In this document: one piece after another, positions 34,097-42,608 of the stretch
Position numbering within the stretch: the stretch's first letter is position 1
How the letters are laid out: every line of letters starts with the position of its first letter
Source: Paraburkholderia elongata
GTDB lineage: Bacteria > Pseudomonadota > Gammaproteobacteria > Burkholderiales > Burkholderiaceae
DNA: 64,000 nucleotides
NCBI RefSeq assembly: GCF_013177735.1
Contig: NZ_WOEZ01000089.1
Location: forward strand, 1-64,000
Direction of reading: 5' to 3'
The notes under the pieces: model-generated
Database searches by the model: none
The model's input: only the letters and a program-made list of their open reading frames with translations
Told to the model about the DNA's origin: nothing
Translations under genes and position numbers: made by a program

Positions 34097-36463
34097 ATGC
34101 CGCCTAGACAGCTTTCCCAAACGACTCCCTCTTGTGCCGTAGTGCCGCGCAAAAGGCGGCTCGTCGCGGCGTTGATCGCCGTTCCGGGCCTGATGCCCGC
34201 GCTTGCTCACGCCCAGCTGGTGGGGGAAGCCGCGCAGCCGCAACCTATCGACGCGCCTTGGGGCATGCAGCTCGCCCCGCAGCTCGAAGAGCATCCTTTG
34301 CAGGCAGGCCAGAAGCCGGCCACCTTTGTACTCGGCGATACGACCAGCGGCACGACCGACCAGGACATGGCCGCGAAAGGCTCGGCCGAGGTGCGGCGTA
34401 ACACCTTCGTGATCAAGTCCGACGCGCTGCACTACGATCAGGACACGGACATGGCCGACGCATATGGCCAGGTTCACCTGAACAACAATGGCGCCACGTT
34501 CGCCGGCCCGGAAGCGCATATGCGGGTGGACTCGAGTGAAGGCTTCATGTCCGCGCCGAAGTATCACTTCAACGTGACGGGTGGCTCGGGCAGCGCGGAG
34601 CGCGTCGACCTGCTCGACAACGAACGCTCGGTGTTCACGAAGGGCACGTACACGGCTTGTTCGTGCACGGACAATCCGGCCTGGTACATCAAGGGCAGCG
34701 AGTTCGATTTCGACACCGGCGCGGACGAAGGCATCGCGTACAACAGCGTGCTGTTCTTCCAGGGCCTGCCGGTATTCGCTTCGCCGTGGCTGTCGTTCCC
34801 GCTGTCGGGCGAGCGGCGCAGCGGTATCCTGCCGCCCACGTTCTCGCTCAGTTCGGGCAACGGTTTTGAACTGTCGGTGCCGTATTACTTCAACATCGCG
34901 CCGAACCGCGATCTGACGGTCACACCGCGTCTGATCTCGAAGCGCGGCGTGCAGCTGCAGTCGTCCTTCCGTTATCTGTCGCCCACGTATTCGGGCTCGA
35001 TCACCGGTGAATTCCTGCCGAACGACCGCCTGACGAAGACCAACCGCTACGCGCTGTACATCCAGCACAACCAGAACTTCGGCAACGGGTTCGGCGGTTA
35101 CATCTACTACAACAAGGTCTCGGACAACACGTATCCGGAAGACCTGTCGTCGTCGGTCAACCAGTTCATGAACGGCACCCAGCTCCTGTATCAACAGGAA
35201 GCCGGGTTGACCTACAACAACGGCCCGTGGTCGGTGCTCGCCCGCGAACAGCACTGGCAGACGCTGACGCCTTCGGTGGCGCCGTATGGCCGTGAGCCGC
35301 AGTTGAACGTGAAGTACGCGAAGTACAACGTCGGCGGCTTCGACTACGGCGCGGAAGCCGACTACTCGAATTTCCGCATCACCACCGCGGACACGACCCA
35401 AGGTCAGCGGGTGATGTTCAACCCGTACCTGTCGTATTCCGTGGTCGGGCCGGGATACTTCGTGACGCCGAAGGTGCAGTGGCACTTCGCGTCGTACAAC
35501 CTGGGCAATATCGGTACCGACGTGCCGGTCGGCACGCCGAAGAATTTCACCGAGTCGATCCCGACGCTCAGCTTCGACACCGGGCTGATTTTCGACCGTT
35601 CGGTGCGGATCTTCGGTGAGGATTACATCCAGACGCTGGAGCCGCGGCTTTACTACGTCTACACGCCGTACCGCAACCAGGAGTCCGCGCCGCTGTTCGA
35701 TACGGCCGACTCCGACTTCGGGCTGGCGGAAATCTTCACGCCGAACACATTCGTCGGCAACGACCGGATCGCCGACGCGAACCGTCTGACCGCGGCGATT
35801 ACCACGCGCTTCATCAACCCGGCCACGGGCGACGAACGCGCGCGCTTCGTGATCGCGCAGCAGTATTACTTCCAGGATCAGCGCGTCACGCTGCTGCCGA
35901 CGCAGACGAGCACGCAGGCCACGCATTCGGACCTGATCGCGGGTGCGTCGCTCAAGCTCGGCGCCGGTTTCGCTTCGGAAACGGCGTTCCAATATAATGC
36001 CGACAACAACCAGTTGACGAAGACGAGCATCGGCTTCGGGTTCAGTCCGGCCAGCGGCAAGGTGATCAATGTCGCGTATCGCTACACCCGCGCGAACACC
36101 ACGCTGAGCAACCAGCCGATCAATCAGGTGCTGATCTCGGGGCAGTGGCCGCTGACACACCGTGTGTACGGGGTGGGCCGTTTCAATTACGACCTGGGCG
36201 GGCATCGGATCGTCGACGGTCTGATCGGCCTGCAATACGACGCCGATTGCTGGACGCTCGGTGCCGGGATCCAGCGCTACGCGAACGGTCTGAACACATC
36301 GTCGCAGCAGCAGTCGAGCACGCGGTTTCTCGCGCAGTTGACGTTCAAGGGCTTGTCGAGCGTCGACAACGGGCTGATTTCCGCATTCCGCTCCAGCGTG
36401 GCGGGCTATACGCCGTTGCCGCCGCCGCCGCCGCCGGAAGCGCGTTTCACCAATTACGAATGA
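34097..36463 (+). CDS. lptD: LPS assembly outer-membrane protein LptD
   Basis: This 788-residue beta-barrel protein with LptE inserts lipopolysaccharide into the outer leaflet. An N-terminal signal peptide (RRLVAALIAVPGLMPALAHA) ends near residue 40. The periplasmic OstA-like jellyroll (about 80-180; RRNTFVIKSDALHYDQDTDMADAYG) and the large barrel follow. Cysteines at 188 and 190 (TACSC) and at 718 (DADCW) are candidates for the interdomain disulfide; E. coli has two adjacent C-terminal cysteines where only one is seen here. The C-terminus has a proline run before EARFTNYE. The ATG at 34097 is preferred to an in-frame GTG 20 codons upstream. surA, pdxA and rsmA follow as in many proteobacteria. 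Confidence 0.94.
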   Translation: MPPRQLSQTTPSCAVVPRKRRLVAALIAVPGLMPALAHAQLVGEAAQPQPIDAPWGMQLAPQLEEHPLQAGQKPATFVLGDTTSGTTDQDMAAKGSAEVRRNTFVIKSDALHYDQDTDMADAYGQVHLNNNGATFAGPEAHMRVDSSEGFMSAPKYHFNVTGGSGSAERVDLLDNERSVFTKGTYTACSCTDNPAWYIKGSEFDFDTGADEGIAYNSVLFFQGLPVFASPWLSFPLSGERRSGILPPTFSLSSGNGFELSVPYYFNIAPNRDLTVTPRLISKRGVQLQSSFRYLSPTYSGSITGEFLPNDRLTKTNRYALYIQHNQNFGNGFGGYIYYNKVSDNTYPEDLSSSVNQFMNGTQLLYQQEAGLTYNNGPWSVLAREQHWQTLTPSVAPYGREPQLNVKYAKYNVGGFDYGAEADYSNFRITTADTTQGQRVMFNPYLSYSVVGPGYFVTPKVQWHFASYNLGNIGTDVPVGTPKNFTESIPTLSFDTGLIFDRSVRIFGEDYIQTLEPRLYYVYTPYRNQESAPLFDTADSDFGLAEIFTPNTFVGNDRIADANRLTAAITTRFINPATGDERARFVIAQQYYFQDQRVTLLPTQTSTQATHSDLIAGASLKLGAGFASETAFQYNADNNQLTKTSIGFGFSPASGKVINVAYRYTRANTTLSNQPINQVLISGQWPLTHRVYGVGRFNYDLGGHRIVDGLIGLQYDADCWTLGAGIQRYANGLNTSSQQQSSTRFLAQLTFKGLSSVDNGLISAFRSSVAGYTPLPPPPPPEARFTNYE

Positions 36464-36539
36464 CGCTCGCGCGATCATTCATAGAATGCGAAAAGACGGG
36501 CCAGGCGCGCCCGACATCATTGGAGTATCTGTGGCAATC

Positions 36540-37895
36540 ATGAAAAAGCTTCGCTTGGCAACGCTTGCGGCCGGTCTTGCCGCCGCGGCGTCTTTCCTGT
36601 CGGTTGCGCCGGTTCAGGCGCAGGCGCTGTCGTCCGGCAATAGCGGCCAGACGGTCGACACCATCGCCGCAGTGGTCAACAACGGTGTCATCACGCGGCG
36701 CGAGCTCGACGAGCGCATCGGCCTGATCACCCGCCGGCTGAACCAGCAGAACGCGCCGGTCCCGCCGATGGACCAGTTGCGCCAGCAGGTGCTCAACCAG
36801 ATGGTGCTGGAACGCATCCAGCTGCAGAAGGCGAAAGAAGACGGCATCAACATCGACGACGCCACCGTGCAAAAAACGCTGGAGCGGCTCGCGCAGGCGA
36901 ACAACATGTCGCTCGACATGTACCGCTCGCGTATCGAGGCGCAAGGCGTGCCCTGGACTACCTTCACGAGCGACGCGCGCACCGAGCTCACGCTCTCGCG
37001 TCTGCGTGAGAAGGAAGTGGACAGCAAGGTCACGGTGTCGGACGCCGAGGTCGCGAACTACATCGCCAGCCAGCGCGGCCCGAACGCCGGCCTGACCAGC
37101 GATCTGCACCTTCAGCACATCTTCGTGAAGGCGCCGCTGAACGCCTCGGAAACCGACATCGAAGCCGCGCAGCAAAAGGCTCAGGCCCTGCTGACCGAAG
37201 CCAAGGGCGGTGCCAACTTCGAAAAGCTGGCGAAGTCGAATTCGCAAGCGTCGGATGCCTCGAAAGGCGGCGATGCGGGTTTCGTGCCGTCGTCCAAGCT
37301 GCCGCCTGAGTTCGTCAAGGCCGCCGCGGCACTGCGCCCGGGCCAGGTCAATCCGGATCTGATCCGCACCAACGACGGTTTCGAGATCGTGCGCCTCGTC
37401 GATCGTCGCGCCGGCCAGGGCACGAGCTCCGATGCACCGAAGCTCGTGCAGACGCACGTGCGCCACATTCTGCTGCGCGTCGGCGACGGCATGTCCGAGC
37501 CGCAAGCGCGTCAGAAGCTGCTCGAAATCAAGAACCAGATCGCCGCGGGCGGCGACTTCGCGAAGTTCGCCCACACCTACTCGCAAGACGGTTCGTCGTC
37601 GCAAGGCGGCGACCTCGGCTGGATCAGCCCGGGCGAGACGGTGCCGGAATTCGAGCGCGCCATGAACAGCCTGCAGGACGGTCAGATCAGCGACCCGGTG
37701 CGCAGCGAATACGGCTATCACCTGATTCAGGTGCTGGGCCGCCGCGAATCGGAAGGCTCGGTTTCGCAGCAGATGGATCTGGCGCGTCAGGCGATCGGTC
37801 AGCGCAAGGCGGAACAGGCCTATGCAGACTGGCTGCGCGAATTGCGCGACACCGCCTACGTGGAAGTGAAGCCCACTCTGACCAGCACGCAATAA
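36540..37895 (+). CDS. surA: periplasmic chaperone and peptidyl-prolyl isomerase SurA
   Basis: This 451-residue protein has a signal peptide (MKKLRLATLAAGLAAAASF...VQAQA), the SurA N-terminal chaperone region (about 35-170; VDTIAAVVNNGVITRRELDER) and two parvulin domains (about 180-285 and 300-400). The second shows VRHILLRVGDG and GGDLGWISPGETVPEFE. SurA escorts outer-membrane proteins, including LptD, so its place behind lptD is functional as well as conserved. The ATG at 36540 places the signal peptide at the N-terminus; the frame is open for 18 codons upstream. Confidence 0.95.
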   Translation: MKKLRLATLAAGLAAAASFLSVAPVQAQALSSGNSGQTVDTIAAVVNNGVITRRELDERIGLITRRLNQQNAPVPPMDQLRQQVLNQMVLERIQLQKAKEDGINIDDATVQKTLERLAQANNMSLDMYRSRIEAQGVPWTTFTSDARTELTLSRLREKEVDSKVTVSDAEVANYIASQRGPNAGLTSDLHLQHIFVKAPLNASETDIEAAQQKAQALLTEAKGGANFEKLAKSNSQASDASKGGDAGFVPSSKLPPEFVKAAAALRPGQVNPDLIRTNDGFEIVRLVDRRAGQGTSSDAPKLVQTHVRHILLRVGDGMSEPQARQKLLEIKNQIAAGGDFAKFAHTYSQDGSSSQGGDLGWISPGETVPEFERAMNSLQDGQISDPVRSEYGYHLIQVLGRRESEGSVSQQMDLARQAIGQRKAEQAYADWLRELRDTAYVEVKPTLTSTQ

Positions 37896-37900
37896 CCAAC

Positions 37901-38911
37901 ATGACATCCGCCGCGCAGTCCACCAGCCTTCCGTTGCAGATCGCGATCACGACCGGCGAGCCTGCCGGCGTCGGCCCCGAGCTGACCGCGCAGGCGTTGG
38001 CGGGCGCGGCGGCGCATTGGCCGGGCGCACAGTTCACCGTGCTGGGCGATGCGGATTTACTGGCTGACCGCGCGCGGGCGGTAGGCGTCGATTGGGCTCT
38101 TCTGGTGGCGGACGGCAAGCGCGTGCGGGTGGAGCATCGGCCGCTCGGCGCGCCCTCGCTGGCCGGCAAGCTGGACGCCGCCAACGGCCGCTACGTGCTC
38201 GACCTGCTCGACAGCGCGATCGACGGCGCCGTGGCCGGCACGTTCGATGCGATCGTTACCGCGCCGCTGCAAAAAAGCACCATCAACGATGCCGGTGTGC
38301 CATTCACCGGCCACACGGAATATCTGGCCGAGCGCACGCACACGCCGCGCGTGGTGATGATGCTGGCCGGCACCGGCAAGCGCCCGTTGCGCGTCGCGCT
38401 CGCTACCACGCATCTGCCGCTCAAAGACGTCTCCGCCGCGCTGACGGTCGAAGGTATCGTCGAGACGTTGCGCATCATCGATCACGATCTGCGCCACCAT
38501 TTTGGTCTGCCGGCGCCGCGCATCCTCGTAACCGGTTTGAACCCGCATGCGGGCGAAAACGGTTATCTGGGCCGCGAGGAAATCGAGGTGATTTCTCCGG
38601 CACTGAAACTCGCGAACGAGCAAGGCATCGACGCGCCTGGCCCCTATCCGGCGGACACATTGTTCCAGCCGCGTTATCTGGAACAGGCCGACTGCGTGCT
38701 GGCGATGTTCCATGATCAGGGTCTGCCGGTGTTGAAGTACGCGACGTTCGGCGAAGGCATCAATATCACGCTCGGCTTGCCGATCATCCGCACCTCGGTC
38801 GATCACGGCACCGCGCTCGATCTGGCCGGTACCGGCCGTGCCGACGCGGGCAGTCTGATCGCCGCGATCGATACAGCGGTTTCGATGGCGCAGCACCGCC
38901 GCGCGGGCTGA
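37901..38911 (+). CDS. pdxA: 4-hydroxythreonine-4-phosphate dehydrogenase
   Basis: This 336-residue enzyme of vitamin B6 synthesis oxidises 4-phosphohydroxy-L-threonine. Family motifs are ITTGEPAGVGPELT at the N-terminus, TGHTEYLAERT with a metal-ligand His, LNPHAGENGYLG, and MFHDQGLPVLKY. The start is 5 bases after the surA stop, so translation is probably coupled. The order lptD-surA-pdxA-rsmA is conserved in proteobacteria. Confidence 0.95.
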   Translation: MTSAAQSTSLPLQIAITTGEPAGVGPELTAQALAGAAAHWPGAQFTVLGDADLLADRARAVGVDWALLVADGKRVRVEHRPLGAPSLAGKLDAANGRYVLDLLDSAIDGAVAGTFDAIVTAPLQKSTINDAGVPFTGHTEYLAERTHTPRVVMMLAGTGKRPLRVALATTHLPLKDVSAALTVEGIVETLRIIDHDLRHHFGLPAPRILVTGLNPHAGENGYLGREEIEVISPALKLANEQGIDAPGPYPADTLFQPRYLEQADCVLAMFHDQGLPVLKYATFGEGINITLGLPIIRTSVDHGTALDLAGTGRADAGSLIAAIDTAVSMAQHRRAG

Positions 38912-39053
38912 TTCAGCAGTCGCGGCGCGGTTTCGTACGCGTTTTTTCGCCGTTTGCCGTTTTCGCGTTCGTTGCGCGTGTTCCTGGTTTGTTCCCGGGT
39001 TGTCCCCGGGGTGCCCCTATCTTTAAGTAGTTTTCTTTCAAAGCGTTTCTTCG

Positions 39054-39926
39054 ATGTCCACCAGCAGACAGCAACCGGGCCGGCACCAAGGCCATATCGC
39101 GCGCAAGCGTTTCGGACAGAATTTTCTGGTCGATATGGGCGTGATCGATTCGATCGTCGACGTGATCCGGCCGCAACGCGGCGAGCGCATGGTCGAAATC
39201 GGGCCGGGGCTTGGCGCGCTCACCGAACCGCTGATCGAGCGTCTGGCGACGCCCGAAGCGCCGTTGCACGCGGTCGAGCTGGATCGCGATCTGATCGGTC
39301 GTCTCAAGAAAAAATTCGGCGATCTGCTTGAGTTGCATGCGGGCGACGCGCTCGCGTTCGACTTCGGCACGCTGGCGGCACCCGGTGAGAAGGCGTCGCT
39401 GCGCATTGTCGGCAATCTGCCGTACAACATTTCGAGCCCGTTGCTGTTTCATCTGACATCGTTCGCGCATCGCGTGATCGATCAGCATTTCATGCTGCAG
39501 AACGAAGTGGTCGAGCGGATGGTGGCGGAGCCGGGCACCAAGGCGTTCAGCCGCCTCTCGGTGATGCTGCAATACCGCTACGTGATCGACAAGCAACTCG
39601 ACGTGCCGCCCGAAGCATTCCAGCCGCCGCCGAAGGTCGATTCGGCGATCGTGCGGATGATCCCGTACCAACTGCATGAATTGCCGGCCGTGGACGAGCG
39701 CGTGCTCGGCGAGGTGGTGACGGCGGCCTTCTCGCAGCGGCGCAAGATGCTGCGCAACACCTTGGCCGCGTTTCGTGACTCGGTGGATTTCGAGGCGCTA
39801 GGCTTCGATCTGCAACGCCGCGCCGAAGATGTGCCGGTGGCCGAGTATGTGCGTGTGGCGCAGATCGTGGCGGCCTCGCCGGCGCGTGGCGCCGCGGCCG
39901 CGGAGACTGGGACTGACGACGCCTGA
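39054..39926 (+). CDS. rsmA: 16S rRNA dimethyladenosine transferase RsmA (KsgA)
   Basis: This 290-residue SAM methyltransferase dimethylates two adjacent adenosines near the 3' end of 16S rRNA during small-subunit maturation. Visible are RKRFGQNFLVD, the SAM-binding VEIGPGLGALTEPL and the catalytic NLPYNISSPLL. The C-terminus has a short Ala/Gly-rich extension (ASPARGAAAAETGTDDA). It lies 142 bases after pdxA, a wider gap than elsewhere in the operon. Confidence 0.96.
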   Translation: MSTSRQQPGRHQGHIARKRFGQNFLVDMGVIDSIVDVIRPQRGERMVEIGPGLGALTEPLIERLATPEAPLHAVELDRDLIGRLKKKFGDLLELHAGDALAFDFGTLAAPGEKASLRIVGNLPYNISSPLLFHLTSFAHRVIDQHFMLQNEVVERMVAEPGTKAFSRLSVMLQYRYVIDKQLDVPPEAFQPPPKVDSAIVRMIPYQLHELPAVDERVLGEVVTAAFSQRRKMLRNTLAAFRDSVDFEALGFDLQRRAEDVPVAEYVRVAQIVAASPARGAAAAETGTDDA

Positions 39927-39991
39927 GTTGCGTTGCACGGTCTTGAAGGAAGCACGTTGTGTCCTGCAGCGCGGGTGAAACTCCCCACTCC

Positions 39992-40927
39992 TTAAGCAGA
40001 AACCCGCTTGACGGGCGCATTGACCAGCGCAATGCCGGTCAACACCAGCGCCGCGGCCATCAGAAAGCGCAGGCTGAACGACTCGCCGAGCAACAGCACG
40101 CCGAAGGTCACGCCGAACAACGGCGTCAGGAACGAGAACACCGACAGGCGCGACGCGATGTAACGCGTCAACAGCCAGAACCAGATCAGATAGCTGACGA
40201 ACGCCACGATCACCGCCTGATACGCGAGGCTCATCCCCGCCAGTGGCGTGACGGTTTCCACGTGTGCCTGACCGAGCCCCAGCGCGAGCGCGAGCAGCAC
40301 CACTGCTGACACCGTTAATTGATAGAACAGCGTCTTGCTGGCGCTCGAATGGGCGAGGCGCGTGGCGCGCACCACCACGGTGGTCGCAGCCCACGCGATG
40401 CCGGCCAGCACGCCGAGCGCGTCACCGGCGACGCCCTTCAGGGTCGAGCCCTGCGCCGCATGGCTGTGCAGGAAGCCGTCGGCGAACGCCAGCGCCATGC
40501 CCGCAAATGCCGCCAGGATGCCGAGCCACTGAATGCGCCGTATCCGCTCTCCGGCGACGAACCAGTGCAACCCGAGCGCCGTAAAGCACGGTGCGGTGTA
40601 CAGAAAGACCGCCATACGCGAGGCGCTGGTCAGCGTCAGGCCGAGAAAAATGCACACGAACTCTCCGGCGAACAGCACGCCCGCGAGCAAGCCCGCGCCT
40701 AACGTGCCGTCGTCGCGAAAGAGCGGGGTGCCGCGCAAGCGCGCCCAGCCCCAGACCAGCACAGCCGCGATTGCCGAACGCAAGCCGGCCTGGAATACCG
40801 GCGGCAGTGCCGCGTTGGTGCTCTTGATCGCGACTTGCTGGAGTCCCCAGATTGCGCACAAGCCGATCATCAGCAGGATGGCGAAGCTATCTAGGGCGCG
40901 GCGCGCGGGCAGGGCGGTGGTGCTCAT
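39992..40927 (-). CDS. EamA/DMT family transporter
   Basis: This 311-residue protein has about ten hydrophobic segments in the two-repeat EamA arrangement (LLMIGLCAIWGLQQVAIKSTNAALPP near the start, and a second repeat from about 160). The C-terminal LTPLFGVTFGVLLLGESFSLRFLMAAALVLTGI is typical. Such proteins export amino acids or other metabolites; the substrate is not evident. It is convergent with rsmA. Confidence 0.88.
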   Translation of the reverse strand: MSTTALPARRALDSFAILLMIGLCAIWGLQQVAIKSTNAALPPVFQAGLRSAIAAVLVWGWARLRGTPLFRDDGTLGAGLLAGVLFAGEFVCIFLGLTLTSASRMAVFLYTAPCFTALGLHWFVAGERIRRIQWLGILAAFAGMALAFADGFLHSHAAQGSTLKGVAGDALGVLAGIAWAATTVVVRATRLAHSSASKTLFYQLTVSAVVLLALALGLGQAHVETVTPLAGMSLAYQAVIVAFVSYLIWFWLLTRYIASRLSVFSFLTPLFGVTFGVLLLGESFSLRFLMAAALVLTGIALVNAPVKRVSA

Positions 40928-41371
40928 GGGTTAGTGGCGTGGCGAAAACGAAGGGCGGTGTGAAGGATCGGCGGCCAGTATGCGGTCGCGGCGCGGATCG
41001 CGGTAGTCGGCCGAATGGCTAGCCAAGGGCAGCGATCATAGTTCATACGATATCAAAACCGTCCGCGCCGCAAGGCGATGACCCCACCGCCTACGCGTGC
41101 TTCTTACAAGCTGCAAGCACTTCGATGACATAACAACACTTACGTCAGTCTATTTTCTTGCAGCCCCTGTTTCGCGCTAAGGTTCACCCACAGGCATTTC
41201 GTCAGCTTATTCAAACAGCCTGGATTGGCCGTCGTGCAAGGTTCCGATGCGGACTCTGCGCCGTACCTGTCGATTTGCGCGGTTTCAAGTGAGCAGCGTG
41301 CCGGTACTTTGCATCAGGCGTCGCGGTGTCGGAATATCCGCGAAAAGCGGGAACCTGTAGCAGGAGACGAA
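40928..41371. other. intergenic region upstream of the porin gene
   Basis: This 444-base region lies between the divergent EamA and porin genes. It is less GC-rich in its middle (around 41040-41160). No strong promoter pair or repeat was found. Long leaders are usual for outer-membrane porins, and post-transcriptional control is possible, but nothing specific can be pointed to. Confidence 0.45.
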
Positions 41372-42481
41372 ATGAAGAACGTAAGCAGGTGGGCGATGGC
41401 AGTCGTGCCCGCGGCGTTTGCGTGTCAGATGGCACATGCCCAATCGAGCGTGACGCTCTACGGTGTGATCGACGAGAGTGTGCGGTATCTGACCCATGCA
41501 AACAAAGCCGGAGACTCGTCGATCGGACTCGGCAACGGTGGCATGACTGAGAGCCGCTGGGGCATAAGGGGCACCGAGGATCTGGGCGGTGGTTGGTCGA
41601 CGTTCTTCAAGCTCGAAAACCGGTTCTACATGAATAACGGCCAAAGCGATCCTACCTTGCCGTTCTTCAATGAAGCGCAAGTAGGCGTGCGCTCAGATTC
41701 CTATGGTCAGGTGATCTTCGGCCGTCAGTACAACGTGATGATCGAGGGCGTTACCATTGGCGGCTACGGCAGCAATATCTGGATCCCGTACGATTTCAGC
41801 TTCCAGCCGGAAGTGACGATGACCGGCGGTATCTGGACCAGCAACCAGGTGCAGTACCAGGCGAAATATAACGGTTTCCATCTCGCCGCTGGCTACGCAT
41901 TCGGCGGCAACGCGGGCAATTCGTATGGCAGTCAGGTCGGCGTGGCGGTTGCTTACGCACCGGGCGGCCCGTTCACCTTCGGCGGCGCGTATCAGGAGTC
42001 GAAAGATTCGGTCAACGGTGCAGCCGCGAAAGCGTGGACCTTCGGCGGGTCGTACACGTGGAATTTGACCCGGTTCTCCGTCGGCTATATCGTCGATCAG
42101 AATGACGCCGGTTTTTCGAATTTTGCCAACGGGCCGTTCACCGCACCCGCGTTGGCTGCGCTCAAGTACACGGACTTTTCGCGGCGTCGCATGATCATGG
42201 GCGGCATCATGCAGCAGGTCGGCACCACGTGGCACTTCGCCGCGAATGTCTGGCGCACGCTGCAGGACGGCAAAACCGCCGCGCAGGACGGTTCGGCATG
42301 GCAGTACCAACTGGTCGCCGACTACAACCTGTCCAGGCGCACCGATGTCTATCTGGAAGGCGACTACTCGCTATATCGGGGCGACCTGATTGGCGCGCAG
42401 TTGCAGGGCGTCAACGGTGTCGGGCTTGCGCAGAAGGGTAGCCAGATCGGCCTGATGGCCGGTGTGCGGCATCAGTTCTGA
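41372..42481 (+). CDS. outer-membrane general porin (OmpC-like, Gram-negative porin family)
   Basis: This 369-residue protein has a signal peptide (MKNVSRWAMAVVPAAFACQMAHA-Q). The Burkholderia-type porin opening QSSVTLYGVIDESVRY follows, then WGIRGTEDLGGGWSTFFKLE and a C-terminal barrel signal ending in phenylalanine (LMAGVRHQF). It should form a trimeric 16-strand channel in the outer membrane. The ATG at 41372 with CAGGAGACGA upstream gives the signal peptide its normal place; the frame stays open for 49 codons upstream without support. Confidence 0.93.
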   Translation: MKNVSRWAMAVVPAAFACQMAHAQSSVTLYGVIDESVRYLTHANKAGDSSIGLGNGGMTESRWGIRGTEDLGGGWSTFFKLENRFYMNNGQSDPTLPFFNEAQVGVRSDSYGQVIFGRQYNVMIEGVTIGGYGSNIWIPYDFSFQPEVTMTGGIWTSNQVQYQAKYNGFHLAAGYAFGGNAGNSYGSQVGVAVAYAPGGPFTFGGAYQESKDSVNGAAAKAWTFGGSYTWNLTRFSVGYIVDQNDAGFSNFANGPFTAPALAALKYTDFSRRRMIMGGIMQQVGTTWHFAANVWRTLQDGKTAAQDGSAWQYQLVADYNLSRRTDVYLEGDYSLYRGDLIGAQLQGVNGVGLAQKGSQIGLMAGVRHQF

Positions 42482-42485
42482 TCAC

Positions 42486-42608
42486 TTACCAACTCCAGCG
42501 CGCGCCCAGATTGCCCTCCACCGTGCTGCGGTGCTCGCCGTTCACGTTCACGTTCATGGTGTAACTCGCGGTGGCGAACACGCTGCCGCGAGTCTCACCC
42601 AGGCGTAC
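42486..42608 (-). pseudogene. remnant of an autotransporter beta-barrel C-terminus
   Basis: On the minus strand, a frame ending in TAA at 42486 reads VRLGETRGSVFATASYTMN, then HRSTVEGNLGARWSW and stop. That is the last two strands and terminal aromatic signal of an autotransporter or similar barrel. Reading upstream, similarity fades within about 40 codons and a stop appears near 42642, where the MFS gene already occupies another frame. No start or passenger remains, so it is a fossil fragment. Confidence 0.6.

Noticed and set aside
33944..36478. An 844-codon minus-strand open frame opposite lptD
   Set aside because: Same composition effect; Arg/Val-rich translation with no motif, and lptD is unambiguous.
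41225..41371. 49-codon N-terminal extension of the porin
   Set aside because: It would bury the signal peptide; the ATG at 41372 with a strong ribosome-binding site is the natural start.
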